Assembly (NCBI GenBank): GCA_945861755.1
Contig: CAMAVQ010000012.1
Span: 1 to 52,991, forward strand
Direction of reading: 5' to 3'
DNA from: Gemmatimonas phototrophica
GTDB lineage: Bacteria > Latescibacterota > UBA2968 > UBA8231
DNA: 52,991 nucleotides
In this document: piece by piece, positions 7,165 through 15,500 of the stretch
Position numbering within the stretch: the first letter of the stretch is position 1
How the letters are laid out: the number at the start of each line of letters is the position of its first letter
Made by a program: the position numbers and the translations under genes
The notes under the pieces: generated by a model
Database searches by the model: none
What the model was told of the DNA's origin: nothing
What the model saw: only the letters and a program-made list of their open reading frames with translations

Positions 7165-7620
7165 TCAAACGATGCTCCATCCCACGCCCAATAGTGGCAC
7201 TGACGCCCTAGATGGTCCACCGTCACTCGCGGTACCCGCGAACTGAGCTTTCGGCACTCCTGAGCGCTTCGCCTTTACTGCATCCAGGAGTTTTCTAGTG
7301 ATGCCCTCAAGACTGATCTTGGCACGCCAGCCCGCTGGAGCTCCGACCTGGCCCGCATAGGCGCCGATGCATAGGTACACGAAGCGCTCGCCGGGCCGAC
7401 CCTGGACCGCAGGTCCGCGAAACCGAAACACGTCCGGAGCGTCGCCAGCTACAACTTCAACCGAAAAGTCGAAGGAGATGCGAGTTTTTGTGCTGGCTGT
7501 GGGCTTGACCAGCTCATCGCGGCCAAGCTGGAGCGCCCACGAGATATTCGGTGGTGGATCTACCACCGTGATGCGTAACGCAAGCGCTTCGGCTGAGGTC
7601 TTCTTGCGGGATGCTGACAC
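7165..7620 (-). CDS. DUF5990-like protein (cassette gene)
   Basis: 151 residues. The pattern LRITVVDPPP..ALQLGRDELV..FDFSVEV..FRFRGPAVQGRPGERFVYL followed by an AK-S-L-G-I-T segment matches what I recall of DUF5990, small proteins of unknown function common in soil bacteria and cassette arrays. GTG start at 7620 with AGGAG seven bases before; the leader from the attC-like R' at 7637 to the start is only 17 bases, the compact layout typical of integron cassettes. No catalytic residues are obvious. Confidence 0.7.
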   Translation of the reverse strand: MSASRKKTSAEALALRITVVDPPPNISWALQLGRDELVKPTASTKTRISFDFSVEVVAGDAPDVFRFRGPAVQGRPGERFVYLCIGAYAGQVGAPAGWRAKISLEGITRKLLDAVKAKRSGVPKAQFAGTASDGGPSRASVPLLGVGWSIV

Positions 7621-7636
7621 TACGACTCCTTCAGTC

Positions 7637-7677
7637 GGCTAACAACGCAAGCCGTCCGGTGCTGCGCGCTGTTGGGC
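7637..7677 (-). repeat. attC-like site 3 (short)
   Basis: Minus strand from 7677: R'' GCCCAAC (perfect RYYYAAC), then CGC..AGC, an 8-base loop, GCT-T-GCG, R' GTTAGCC. Outer arms pair over about 9 of 12 positions, with unequal bulges between the two inner stem segments. At 41 bp it is shorter than typical attC sites (about 57-140 bp), so it may be a deletion derivative. Its position 17 bases before the DUF5990 start supports it. Confidence 0.4.
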
Positions 7678-7687
7678 TGCGCCCATA

Positions 7688-7861
7688 TTACTTCTGATAC
7701 ATCCAGACCCTAAAGGGTTGAAGCTTCTCAAAGCCCACCGCCTCTGCGAGCGCCAGTTCTGGACCGCCTTCATAGCCCACCATCTGCACAACGCGTTGAC
7801 ACTGCTTAGCAGCCCAACAAGTGATTATGCTTCCTATTGGGTAACACTCATCTTCAGGCAC
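7688..7861 (-). CDS. Short hypothetical ORF (57 aa) overlapping the exonuclease 3' end
   Basis: GTG start at 7861 overlaps the exonuclease stop by 8 bases; the protein reads MPEDECYPIGSIITCWAAKQ, continues through MVGYEGGPELALAEAVGFEK and ends LQPFRVWMYQK. The composition is natural and the AVGFEKL-FRVWMYQK ending recalls the C-terminus of GNAT acetyltransferases, so it may be the remnant of a longer gene or a genuine coupled small protein. The frame is open a further 20 codons upstream without an ATG, consistent with a truncated ancestor. Confidence 0.4.
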   Translation of the reverse strand: MPEDECYPIGSIITCWAAKQCQRVVQMVGYEGGPELALAEAVGFEKLQPFRVWMYQK

Positions 7862-8393
7862 TCGAAGCGAGACTGTCTGGCTGTTGCCATCCTGTCTTTG
7901 GATCGATCAAAGTTCTCGCGTACGTCTCCTGGATTATCCGCGCATCGAAACTTGCACGGTGGCGATGCTTCGGGACCTCCGAAAGCACCATCGCCTTCAC
8001 TTCATGCCAGCGCTCCTCTTGCCATTGAGACAGGATCATCTCCAGTGGGCTGACCCAGAAGTTCATATCTACTCGTGCTTCGTAGAACAGATTCGTAAGC
8101 CATGGTTTGTCGACGACCCATCCATCAGTATATAAAGTCTTTCCCTCAAGAAGCTCATTCATGCGTGTGGCAACCTCCCGAATGGGCCGCCCGTAAGTTT
8201 CCAGGATGTCCCGGGCGATTCGGTGTACCTTTTCCGCCTCACTGTCCCAGTGTTCCCACTCCTCGGCAGGAAATATGAGAGAACAGAATGTTGTGTCATC
8301 GTCTAAAGCGACTCCGACTTCGATGGGATAACTCATCGCGCCGAAACCGGAAGCTTCGACATCGACAATGATCGGCTTTTCTGGGGTGAGCAT
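7854..8393 (-). CDS. DEDD 3'-5' exonuclease-fold (RNase T-like) protein
   Basis: 179 residues. Exo I motif IIVDVEASGFG (D-x-E), a middle region with DGWVVDKPWL (Exo II Asp), and HRASFDARII (Exo III H and D four or more residues apart) together give the DEDDh pattern of RNase H-fold exonucleases. The predicted reaction is 3'-5' trimming of nucleic acid; the true substrate is unknown. It is the first gene of the cassette region in transcription order, with a promoter in module copy B. No good Shine-Dalgarno is seen before the ATG at 8393. Base use is A/T-richer than the flanking chromosome. Confidence 0.72.
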   Translation of the reverse strand: MLTPEKPIIVDVEASGFGAMSYPIEVGVALDDDTTFCSLIFPAEEWEHWDSEAEKVHRIARDILETYGRPIREVATRMNELLEGKTLYTDGWVVDKPWLTNLFYEARVDMNFWVSPLEMILSQWQEERWHEVKAMVLSEVPKHRHRASFDARIIQETYARTLIDPKTGWQQPDSLASSA

Positions 8394-8469
8394 ATTGGTG
8401 GTCCGCAGCTAGTGATATACCTCAATGCTCTGCGGCGACTCGAAAATTTACCTTCAACTTTGACGATGA

Positions 8470-8498
8470 ATGATATTCCATTCAATGCTGCTAGGCAA
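8470..8498 (-). promoter_or_regulatory. Cassette-borne promoter for the exonuclease-like gene
   Basis: Minus strand TTGCCT (8498-8493), 17 bases, TATCAT (8475-8470), 77 bases before the start codon. Same spacing and flanks as the methyltransferase promoter. Confidence 0.5.
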
Positions 8499-8565
8499 GC
8501 TCGCTTTTTGTCTTTTTAACGGCGCGGACTGCGCCGTGTCTTTGGACCGCCATTGCCCGTTCTAC
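8470..8565 (-). repeat. Cassette 5' module, copy B
   Basis: Minus strand from 8565: GTAGAAC (degenerate counterpart of GTTAGGC in copy A), GGTCCAAAGACACGG, hairpin GGCGCAGTCCGCGCC, GTTAAAAAGACAAAAAGC, GAGCTTGCCT and TATCAT. Aligns with copy A (5594-5684) across its length. It marks the upstream edge of the cassette cluster, 14 bases beyond the ATPase stop. Confidence 0.5.
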
Positions 8566-8579
8566 TGAGGTGGTGGCTC

Positions 8580-9776
8580 TTACAGCTCCTTCCACGAGTA
8601 CACCCCTACCTCGCGGCGTTTATAGGACTCCTCACCCGCATAGACCAGGGCTGCTGGTCCCTGTGGCTGCGCGGCCAGCTTCCGCCAGTAATCGATTCCG
8701 GCGAAGAAGTCTGGGTTGAAAGTCTCACCGGATTTGATCTCCACGGGGATCAGCGCCGATCCCTTTTCGACGAGCAGGTCCACCTCGTGCCCGCTCGAAT
8801 CCCTCCAGAAGAACAGACCTGGCTCCAGGCCCTGGTGGAGGAAGTTCTTGAAGAACTCGGAAACCACAAAGCTCTCGAAGATGGCGCCTCGGTGAGGGTG
8901 AAATCTCAGCTCTTCCGCCGAGGGGATGCGCAACAGATAGCAGAGCAGGCCGGTATCGAGGAAATACAGTTTGGGCGTCTTTACCAGGCGTTTGTTGAAG
9001 TTCTGGAAATGAGGGCGCAACAGGACCACGAGAAAGCTGGCTTCCAGGATGGAGAGCCAGCGCCTGGCCGTGGTGTGGCTAACCCCGCAGTCCACAGACA
9101 GAGAAGAGAGATTGAGCAGCTGGCCGTTGCGCCCGGCGCAGAGGCGGACAAAGCGGCTGAAAACCTCCAGATCGCCCACATTGGCCAGGTCGCGCACATC
9201 CCGCTCCAGATAGGTCTGGTGATAGTTCCGCAGCCAATCTTGGGGGTCCAGGTTCTTGTCGTAGATCCTGGGATAGAACCCCCGGAAGAGGAGGTCAAAG
9301 AGCGGTTCGGTTGCTTTTTGAGCCTGCGGTGGAATCTTCCTTCCCAGATCTTCCAAGGGGAAGGGAGGGCGTTCCTGCAATTCGTGCAGGGCCAGGGGCA
9401 GCAGGTGCAGGACCGCACAGCGGCCGGCCAAGGTCTGGCTGATGTTGCGCAGGAGCAGGAAATTCTGGGAGCCGGTGAGGATGAATTGCCCCGGGGCATC
9501 GCGCTCATCCACCAGCGGCTGGATGTAGGAAAAGAGCTCAGGGGTGCGTTGGACTTCATCCAGGATCACTTTGCCGCGGAACTGACCCAGAAAACCTTTG
9601 GGATCTTCCAGGGCGAATGCGCGTTGCTCGGGGTGTTCCAGGGAGACGTAGTCGTATTCCGCGAAGACGTCGCGGACCAGGGTGGTCTTGCCCGACTGGC
9701 GCGGGCCAGTCAGCGAGACCACCGGGTACTGGCTGGCTGAGAGGCGCAGTTTTTTTTCGAGGGTTCGGCGAAGCAA
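8580..9776 (-). CDS. AAA_14/DUF4143 ATPase
   Basis: 398-residue protein of a family widespread in prokaryotes, often in accessory regions. Walker A is GPRQSGKTT (about residues 24-32), Walker B VILDEVQ, sensor ILTGSQNFLL. The C-terminal DUF4143 domain has the PD-(D/E)xK-like core GHEVDLLVEKGSALIPVEIK, which suggests a nuclease fold. Role unproven: toxin-antitoxin-like and DNA-repair functions have been suggested. It begins with TTG (9776) after AAAAAGGAA, right next to a perfect inverted repeat. It sits between the cassette cluster and the catabolic operon as a single gene. Confidence 0.9.
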   Translation of the reverse strand: MLRRTLEKKLRLSASQYPVVSLTGPRQSGKTTLVRDVFAEYDYVSLEHPEQRAFALEDPKGFLGQFRGKVILDEVQRTPELFSYIQPLVDERDAPGQFILTGSQNFLLLRNISQTLAGRCAVLHLLPLALHELQERPPFPLEDLGRKIPPQAQKATEPLFDLLFRGFYPRIYDKNLDPQDWLRNYHQTYLERDVRDLANVGDLEVFSRFVRLCAGRNGQLLNLSSLSVDCGVSHTTARRWLSILEASFLVVLLRPHFQNFNKRLVKTPKLYFLDTGLLCYLLRIPSAEELRFHPHRGAIFESFVVSEFFKNFLHQGLEPGLFFWRDSSGHEVDLLVEKGSALIPVEIKSGETFNPDFFAGIDYWRKLAAQPQGPAALVYAGEESYKRREVGVYSWKEL

Positions 9777-9787
9777 GGGAAAATTCC

Positions 9788-9826
9788 TTTTTGCAGATTG
9801 AATATCTCATGTTCAATCTGCAAAAA
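9788..9826. repeat. Perfect 15-bp inverted repeat with 9-bp spacer in the ATPase leader
   Basis: Arm TTTTTGCAGATTGAA (9788-9802) is the exact reverse complement of 9812-9826. It lies 12 bases from the TTG start of the ATPase, with the RBS (AAAAAGGAA) overlapping one arm; a TTGACA on the minus strand (9843-9838) precedes it. Either an operator for autorepression or an mRNA hairpin masking the RBS. The T-run could also let it stop plus-strand transcripts. Confidence 0.6.
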
Positions 9827-9850
9827 CTGAGCTATCCTGTCAATAACCGC

Positions 9851-10633
9851 TCAGAGCGCGGTCCAGCCCCCGTCCACCATCAGGGTCGCGCCGGTGATAT
9901 ACGCCGAGGCGTCGGAGGCCAGAAAGACCGCCGCCCCTTTGATATCTTCGTTGTCGAGCATGCGGCCGATGGGGCAGCGTTTGAGGTAGTTGCGCAGAAA
10001 GGGCTCGGGCTGATCGTTGTAGTACCCGCCCGGGCAGAGACAGTTGGCGCGCACCCCGCTCTTGCCGTAGTAGTTGGCCAGGTAGCGGGTGAAGTTGATC
10101 ATGCCGGCTTTGACAAAGGTATAGTCCGGGGGCTGCTTCATGTCGGTGCCCTCGTACAGGGAGGGGTCGTTGGCGACCACACCGTAGATGCTGGAGATGT
10201 TGATGATCGATCCCCGGCCCTGGGCCACCATGCCGGGCACAAAGGCCTTGCACATGGAGAAGAGGCCCACCATGTTGCCCTGGGCGCTGAAATCCCAGTA
10301 GTCGGGGGTCTGCTCCTCGAAGCCCCCGCCCCTGGCCACCAGTGCGCTGTTGACCAGCACGTCCAGCCGGCCAAAGCGCTCCAGCACCTGGGCTTGCACT
10401 TGGGCGATGGACTCGGTGCTGGTGATGTCCAACTGCAGGGCGTGGGCCTCGTACCCCTGGCGGCGCAGCCCCTCCGCGAACGCCTGGTTGCGCTCCAGGG
10501 AGCGGGAGGCGCTGATCAAGGTGGCACCGGCCTCGGCCAGGGCCTCGGAGATGCTGCTGCCAAAGAGCGGGCCGGCCCCGCCAGAAACCAGGGCAGTGCG
10601 GCCTTTGAGGGAGAATTTGTCGAGGATGCCCAT
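9851..10633 (-). CDS. SDR-family oxidoreductase
   Basis: 260-residue classical short-chain dehydrogenase. The cofactor loop reads SGGAGPLFGSSISEAL, a slight variant of TGxxxGxG. Catalytic Ser is in INISSIYG; Tyr and Lys are in PDYTFVKAGM (Y-x-x-x-K), preceded by the VNSALVARGGG strand. It ends VDGGWTAL, the normal classical-SDR C-terminus. Start MGILDKFSLKGR at 10633, 16 bases after the Ldh_2 stop; the long open frame upstream is a shadow. It is the last gene of the nine-gene operon, probably acting on a sugar or hydroxy-acid intermediate. Confidence 0.9.
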   Translation of the reverse strand: MGILDKFSLKGRTALVSGGAGPLFGSSISEALAEAGATLISASRSLERNQAFAEGLRRQGYEAHALQLDITSTESIAQVQAQVLERFGRLDVLVNSALVARGGGFEEQTPDYWDFSAQGNMVGLFSMCKAFVPGMVAQGRGSIINISSIYGVVANDPSLYEGTDMKQPPDYTFVKAGMINFTRYLANYYGKSGVRANCLCPGGYYNDQPEPFLRNYLKRCPIGRMLDNEDIKGAAVFLASDASAYITGATLMVDGGWTAL

Positions 10634-10649
10634 CAGTGCGCGCTCCTGG

Positions 10650-11654
10650 TCAAAAGCGGGTGTGTTCCCAGTGGACGAAAGGGGTAACCACGGAGAGTTC
10701 GTCCGCCACCTTCTCGATGAGGTGCCGGTGTTCGTCGCTGTAGGGGATACCCAATTCGGTGTTCTCTCGCTCCCACGCCCATTCCAGGCCCCCGGGCAGT
10801 TCGGCCCGGTCGACGCCCGGCAGAGGCCGTGCCGCCCGGGCCTGGCCGATATAGCGGTCCATCTCTTTTTTGAATTCCTCCAGTTCCATGAAATGCGCCA
10901 CATGGAAGGCGGCGATGAAGGCCCCCTGATTGGAGATCCAGCCAGCGGGGTTATGTTGGCATTCCTCTTTCCAGATCCCGGCCAGCACCCCGCCCAGGGC
11001 CATGAACACCGCGCCCAAGCCCAGGCCCTTAAAAAAAGGAGCCGGATATTGGGCAAAGAGATCCGGACTGTAGGAGAGCAGACCGGCGCCCATGTCCAGC
11101 ACCAGCGGCGGCTGGGTGCCGGCGGGCACGGCAATGCTCAGAGGGGAGACGGAGGCGGCTTGTAATACCAGATTTTCGGGGGAGAGGGGAAACCGGTGGG
11201 CAGAGGTGGCCAGGCCGATGCAGTCGTGTTCGAGGGCCAGGCGCGAGTAATTGCCCGCGGCGCCGAAGTGAAAATGGTTGCGGGTGGTAGCTGCGCCCAC
11301 TCCGCGCTCCACGGCCTTGGCCAGTACCAGCCGGGTGGCCAGGAGGCAGGGGAAATAACCCAAACCCCCATCTCCGTCCACAACGACAGTGGTGGGGGTT
11401 TCGGTCACCACGCTGACCTGAGGTCGGGGGTTGATCTGGCCCTGGAGGAGGAGGGGCAGATAGTCGGGCAGTTTGCGGGTACCGTGGCTAAAGACGCAGC
11501 GCAGGTCGTTCTGCACCAGCAGCTGGGCCATCAGGGCGGCGTCGCCTTCGCCCATGCCGGCGCGGGAGAAGAGGGCGGCGACCAGTTCCCGCATCTGGGC
11601 GGCGGGCACCCGGATGCCGGCGGTGGGCAGGTAATTGCGCAACTGCACTTTCAT
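10650..11654 (-). CDS. Ldh_2-family (malate/L-lactate/L-sulfolactate dehydrogenase-type) oxidoreductase
   Basis: 334 residues of the Ldh_2 (YlbC/MdcH-like) family of NAD(P)-dependent dehydrogenases, unrelated to Rossmann lactate dehydrogenases. Family features: the N-terminal helix pair (LVAALFSRAGMGEGDAALMA), the DLRCVFSHGTRKLPDYLPLL segment, VVDGDGGLGY, and TTRNHFHFGAAGNYS with the conserved His. The fold usually reduces 2-keto acids, including diketogulonate and sulfopyruvate. With polysaccharide-lyase-like and sugar-isomerase neighbours a uronate-derived keto acid is a plausible substrate, but that is inference. Gap to the PhyH upstream is 15 bases. Confidence 0.9.
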   Translation of the reverse strand: MKVQLRNYLPTAGIRVPAAQMRELVAALFSRAGMGEGDAALMAQLLVQNDLRCVFSHGTRKLPDYLPLLLQGQINPRPQVSVVTETPTTVVVDGDGGLGYFPCLLATRLVLAKAVERGVGAATTRNHFHFGAAGNYSRLALEHDCIGLATSAHRFPLSPENLVLQAASVSPLSIAVPAGTQPPLVLDMGAGLLSYSPDLFAQYPAPFFKGLGLGAVFMALGGVLAGIWKEECQHNPAGWISNQGAFIAAFHVAHFMELEEFKKEMDRYIGQARAARPLPGVDRAELPGGLEWAWERENTELGIPYSDEHRHLIEKVADELSVVTPFVHWEHTRF

Positions 11655-11669
11655 CGGCGGGGCTGAGGT

Positions 11670-12500
11670 TCAGCTGGTGGCCACGGGGTCGGAGAGCAGG
11701 CGCAGGCGGCGATCCCAATGGTATTTCTGGTCGCCGGTGAGCAGGGAACGGGTGGCTTCGTCCTGGGCCTGGGCAAAGTCGGAATGGGGCTCGTACCCGC
11801 GCCAGGTCTGGAACATGCTGGGGGTGTACCCGCCGATGATCAGCAGCCGATCCCGGCCCGAGCGGATGATGCCCGAGGCGTGGATGAGGCTCTCAAAGAA
11901 GAGCAGGGTGGAGCCGGCCGGGGCCTGCACATGGTGGATCATGCGGGGATCGGCCAGCGCTGCCGCGATGATGGCCTGGGGGTCGATGTCGAGTTTGTGG
12001 CTGCCGGCGATGCACACCGTGCCCCCGTCGTCGGGTCCGAGGTCAGTGAGATTGGTGAGGGTTTTGACGAAGGGGCCGTGGTACAGGCCGTTCTTGAGAT
12101 AACTCATGCCCACATCCATCCCGCGGTGGAAGCCGTAGCTCTTCCGCTCTGGAGAAGGCCGGCGGATGTGGGCGTCGGACTGCTCCAGGCGCACGTTGCC
12201 GCCGGTGATCTCCTCCACCATGCCCAGCAGGCGCGGGTGGGTCAGGTAGTCGAAGAAGCAGGGGGCCAGGTGGGGCAGGTTGTCGACCCGGAAGAATTCC
12301 TCGGCGGTGCTGGAGAAGTGGCAGTCGGGGCCGGGCAGGGCACCATGCTGGCGGTACGCGTGTTCGATCCCGTAGAGGGTGTCGCAGAGGGCGGCGACCT
12401 CGGCGGGGGTGAGCGCGTTTTCAATAACCACGTACCCGTGGACATCCAGGTACAGGCGCTGGGTTGGGGTGAGGGCGGGAAAGGGTTTGGTCTGGGACAT
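11670..12500 (-). CDS. PhyH-family protein with HxG in place of HxD
   Basis: 276 residues. The fold signatures are present: DVHGYVVIENALTPAEV at the N-terminus, NLTDLGPDDGGTVCIAGSHK in the core, ESLIHASG with the second His (H207) and RLLIIGGY with the 2-oxoglutarate Arg region. The first metal motif is FHRGMD: H125-R-G127, so the carboxylate expected at position +2 is Gly; D129 is at +4. In Fe/2OG halogenases the same Asp is lost (HxA/HxG). I also recall PhyH subfamilies with a GDGG-GSHK core having HGG here, so this may be a family trait. Start has GGAG upstream. Middle of the catabolic operon. Confidence 0.85.
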   Translation of the reverse strand: MSQTKPFPALTPTQRLYLDVHGYVVIENALTPAEVAALCDTLYGIEHAYRQHGALPGPDCHFSSTAEEFFRVDNLPHLAPCFFDYLTHPRLLGMVEEITGGNVRLEQSDAHIRRPSPERKSYGFHRGMDVGMSYLKNGLYHGPFVKTLTNLTDLGPDDGGTVCIAGSHKLDIDPQAIIAAALADPRMIHHVQAPAGSTLLFFESLIHASGIIRSGRDRLLIIGGYTPSMFQTWRGYEPHSDFAQAQDEATRSLLTGDQKYHWDRRLRLLSDPVATS

Positions 12501-12512
12501 GCAGAAATCTCC

Positions 12513-15500
12513 TCAAGTGGTTAGGTCTAGGCAGGTCAGCGGGCCACCGGCGAGGGCCAGGACCACGCCTCCGGGGCAGGGCCAGAGCCCAGCCACCGGG
12601 TGTTCCAGGGGGTGCGAACCAGTGGGGTGCCCTTTCAGGTCGCAGCGCAGCAGGCCGCTTTCAGTTTCGAGCACTAGTACCTCGCCGCTGCGCACCAGCC
12701 GGCGGATCCACGAAGATAGCTGCACCCGCCAGCGCACCTGGCCCTTCGGGCCGAAGCAGTAGAGCCCGCCAAACTCCGAAGCGGTCAGCAGGCCCTCGTC
12801 GGTGCGCAGCAGGCCTCGCACCTCACCCACCAGGTTGTAGCGCCACACCTCGGCCCCGTCCTGGGGTTTGACTACATAGAGCCAGCCGTCGGCGGTGCCG
12901 TAGGCGATCTCCTGCACGCCATCCCCATCGACATCCCACAGGTTTAGCTGGGTGAGACAGATACCCCGCCGGGGGGTGGTGGCGTTGCCTTCCGACCCGA
13001 CCTGCTCCAGGGTGGACCAGCGGAAAGAGCCGTCGAAATTGTGGACGGTCAGCGGGGTGCAGTAGACGTTGCCGGCCATCACCTCGGCGCGGCCATCCCC
13101 GTCCACGTCGGCAACGGCCAAGGCGGTGATGGAATGGTAGCGGAACCAGTTGGCCCATTGGGGGGTGCCGTCGGCGGCGAAGACATTGACATACCAGCCG
13201 GCGGTGCCGGCCAGGACGCTCTGCGGTCCCGCACCGGTGAGGTCGGCCACGGCCAGGGCAGTGACCGCAGCACCCCGGTTAGAGATGTTTTGCAGGGGCC
13301 GCCGCCAGCGCTCCTGTCCGGCCTTCAACAAGAATAGTTGCGAGTCGGTGGTGCCGGCGATCAGTTCAGCTTCGCGGTCCCCATCCACGTCGGCCAGGAG
13401 CAGGGCCGAGGCCGGAGTGCCGAGGTCCATCTGCCACTGCACGGCGCCCGATTCGAGCGCCAGGCCCAGGAGTTTGCCCTCGGCGGTGCCCACGGCGAGT
13501 TGATCTCCCTGGAGTGCAGCGGTAGTTGCAGGGAGGGGTTGTTGCCAGCGCGGGCGGAACCCCCCGGCGGGCGGTGCCTTGGGCGGGATCGCTGGAGGTA
13601 CTACAACCGGCGGTGTGTGCTGCAGTACCTGAAGTAGGTGCCGGCCCACGGACGAACGGGCATCGAGGGTGCGGAAAGCGCCCTGGAAGGATTCGGCGTA
13701 CACCCGGCCCTCGGCATTCACCTCCACCCGGTCGGCCCCTTGGATGGAGAGGGTATCCCCGTCTAGGGACAGGGCAAAGACGCCGCCGCTGATCTCTACC
13801 GGACCCAGACGTGCCGGACCAGTGCCCAGCAGGGTGAGGGTCTGGCCATCGCGCACCCGCAGCAGCAACTCGCCCAGCCGCTCTACTTGTAAATCGGAAT
13901 GGGGCGTGAGCAGGTTGAGGAACCCTAGGTCCTCCCCGGAGGCCAAGGTGCGGGTCTGTGTCTGGTGTACCACCTGGATCACCGGATCGGCGTACGGGTA
14001 GGCCCGCCACAGCCCGCCCTCGTGGGCATCGGGCACCACCTCATTCGCGGCGTTGCTGGCCTGGTGCAGGAAGAAGTCCTCGCCCTGCTGGTGCAGACGG
14101 ACCAGGGGTCCGTGTTCTTCCACCTCGCCCACCAGGCGCCAGAGGCAGCGGCAGTCGTACTGGCCGGCCTGACGGGCGTGCAATTGGTCGATCACCAGCA
14201 CATAGCGCCCCTTGCGCCAGCAGAGGGTACGCCGCCAATCCACCCCGTTGTATTGGGCCGCTTCGGTCTGGACCAGCCCGAAGAGCGGACTCTCGCTTTT
14301 GCTGGTGAGGGAGGCGAGGGGCGGGATCACCTCTCCCTCGCCGGGGGGCAGGTACACCCCCGACCCATCGCGGCAGACCACCACCGAGTTGTGGTATTTG
14401 GGGGCAGCGCGGATGTAGTCCCCATCGGCCAGCCAGGCGCGGTTGTTCCAGGTCAGGCGCAGGATGGCGTTGGTGTCCTCGTGGCCGTGGCAGAAGGTGC
14501 CCAAGCCTTCGAGGAGTAGGTACTCGTCCCGGGGGTCGAAGCTGGAGCGCAGGGAGAGCTTGTCGAAGTAGGAGCGGCTCGAGACGGGGTGATGGGCCGG
14601 CGGCACCCGGCGGGCCACGGCGCGCAGGGCCGCCTCCGGCAGGGGCAAGGCGCAGATCCCGAGTAGTTCGTCCGGCTCTCGGGGGGTGCAGCCGGCAAGG
14701 GCAAAACCTGCCCCATCAAAGTCCACGGTGGCATAGAGTCCGCTCAGGCTGTTGAAGAGCGAGGGATGTTTGCCCTGGCCCAGCCAGTTGAGCAGCCACA
14801 AGTGGCGCGGGTCGCCCCGGTGCCACAGGGCCGCCATCAGGGGCCAAAGCCGGCTTTCCCAGCCTTCAGGAGCGAAGGGAGAGTACCCGGCGGCGTCCCC
14901 ATACGAGACCTCGCTGCGCATATTGTCGGTGGTCAGGGCCACCAAGTCGCAGAGCCGGGCGATATGGCCATCGTCTAGGTAGCGGTAGTCGTCGTGGAGC
15001 AGGTGATAGTCGAGGGTCTCGCGGGGCACCAGCCAGGCGTATCCCACCCCGGCGTCGTCGTTGGGTTTGTACGAGGAGGCCTGGCCGGCAAAGATGCGCT
15101 GGGCTGCCAGGGCGCCCTGGGATAATTCGCTGCTGCCGCGGCGTCGGAGCAGGTACTGGTGGCCCACCGCCAGGCTCAGGGCGATGAAGGTGGAGTGATT
15201 CTGGCGCAGATCGCCGGGCGGGTTGACCTCTTCACTCATGTAGAAGAGGCCGTTGAGGTGGCCCAGCAGTTGGGAGAACATGCCCGCTACCACCTGCCGG
15301 TCTTCAGCGTTGTAGAGCGGGCTGTCCTCGACCAGGTCCCACAATTGGACGTAATGGTGCAGCCAGAAGAAGGCGTGGTAGGTCTCCGGGTGGGCCTTCC
15401 TCTCCTCCAGCCAGGGCACCATGGAGCCGGCGAAGATGGGGGGGATGAGGCGGCCCCAGGCCGGGTGGTCGGTGAGGTAGAAATGCCAGAGGTATTCCTT

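Noticed and set aside
7718-8053. 111-codon plus-strand ORF
   Set aside because: Opposes the exonuclease-like gene and the 57-aa ORF, no RBS, and not protein-like.
8553-9740. 395-codon plus-strand frame opposite the DUF4143 ATPase
   Set aside because: Antisense shadow; low-complexity Val/Glu/Gly/Gln composition and no motif, while the minus frame has intact Walker boxes.
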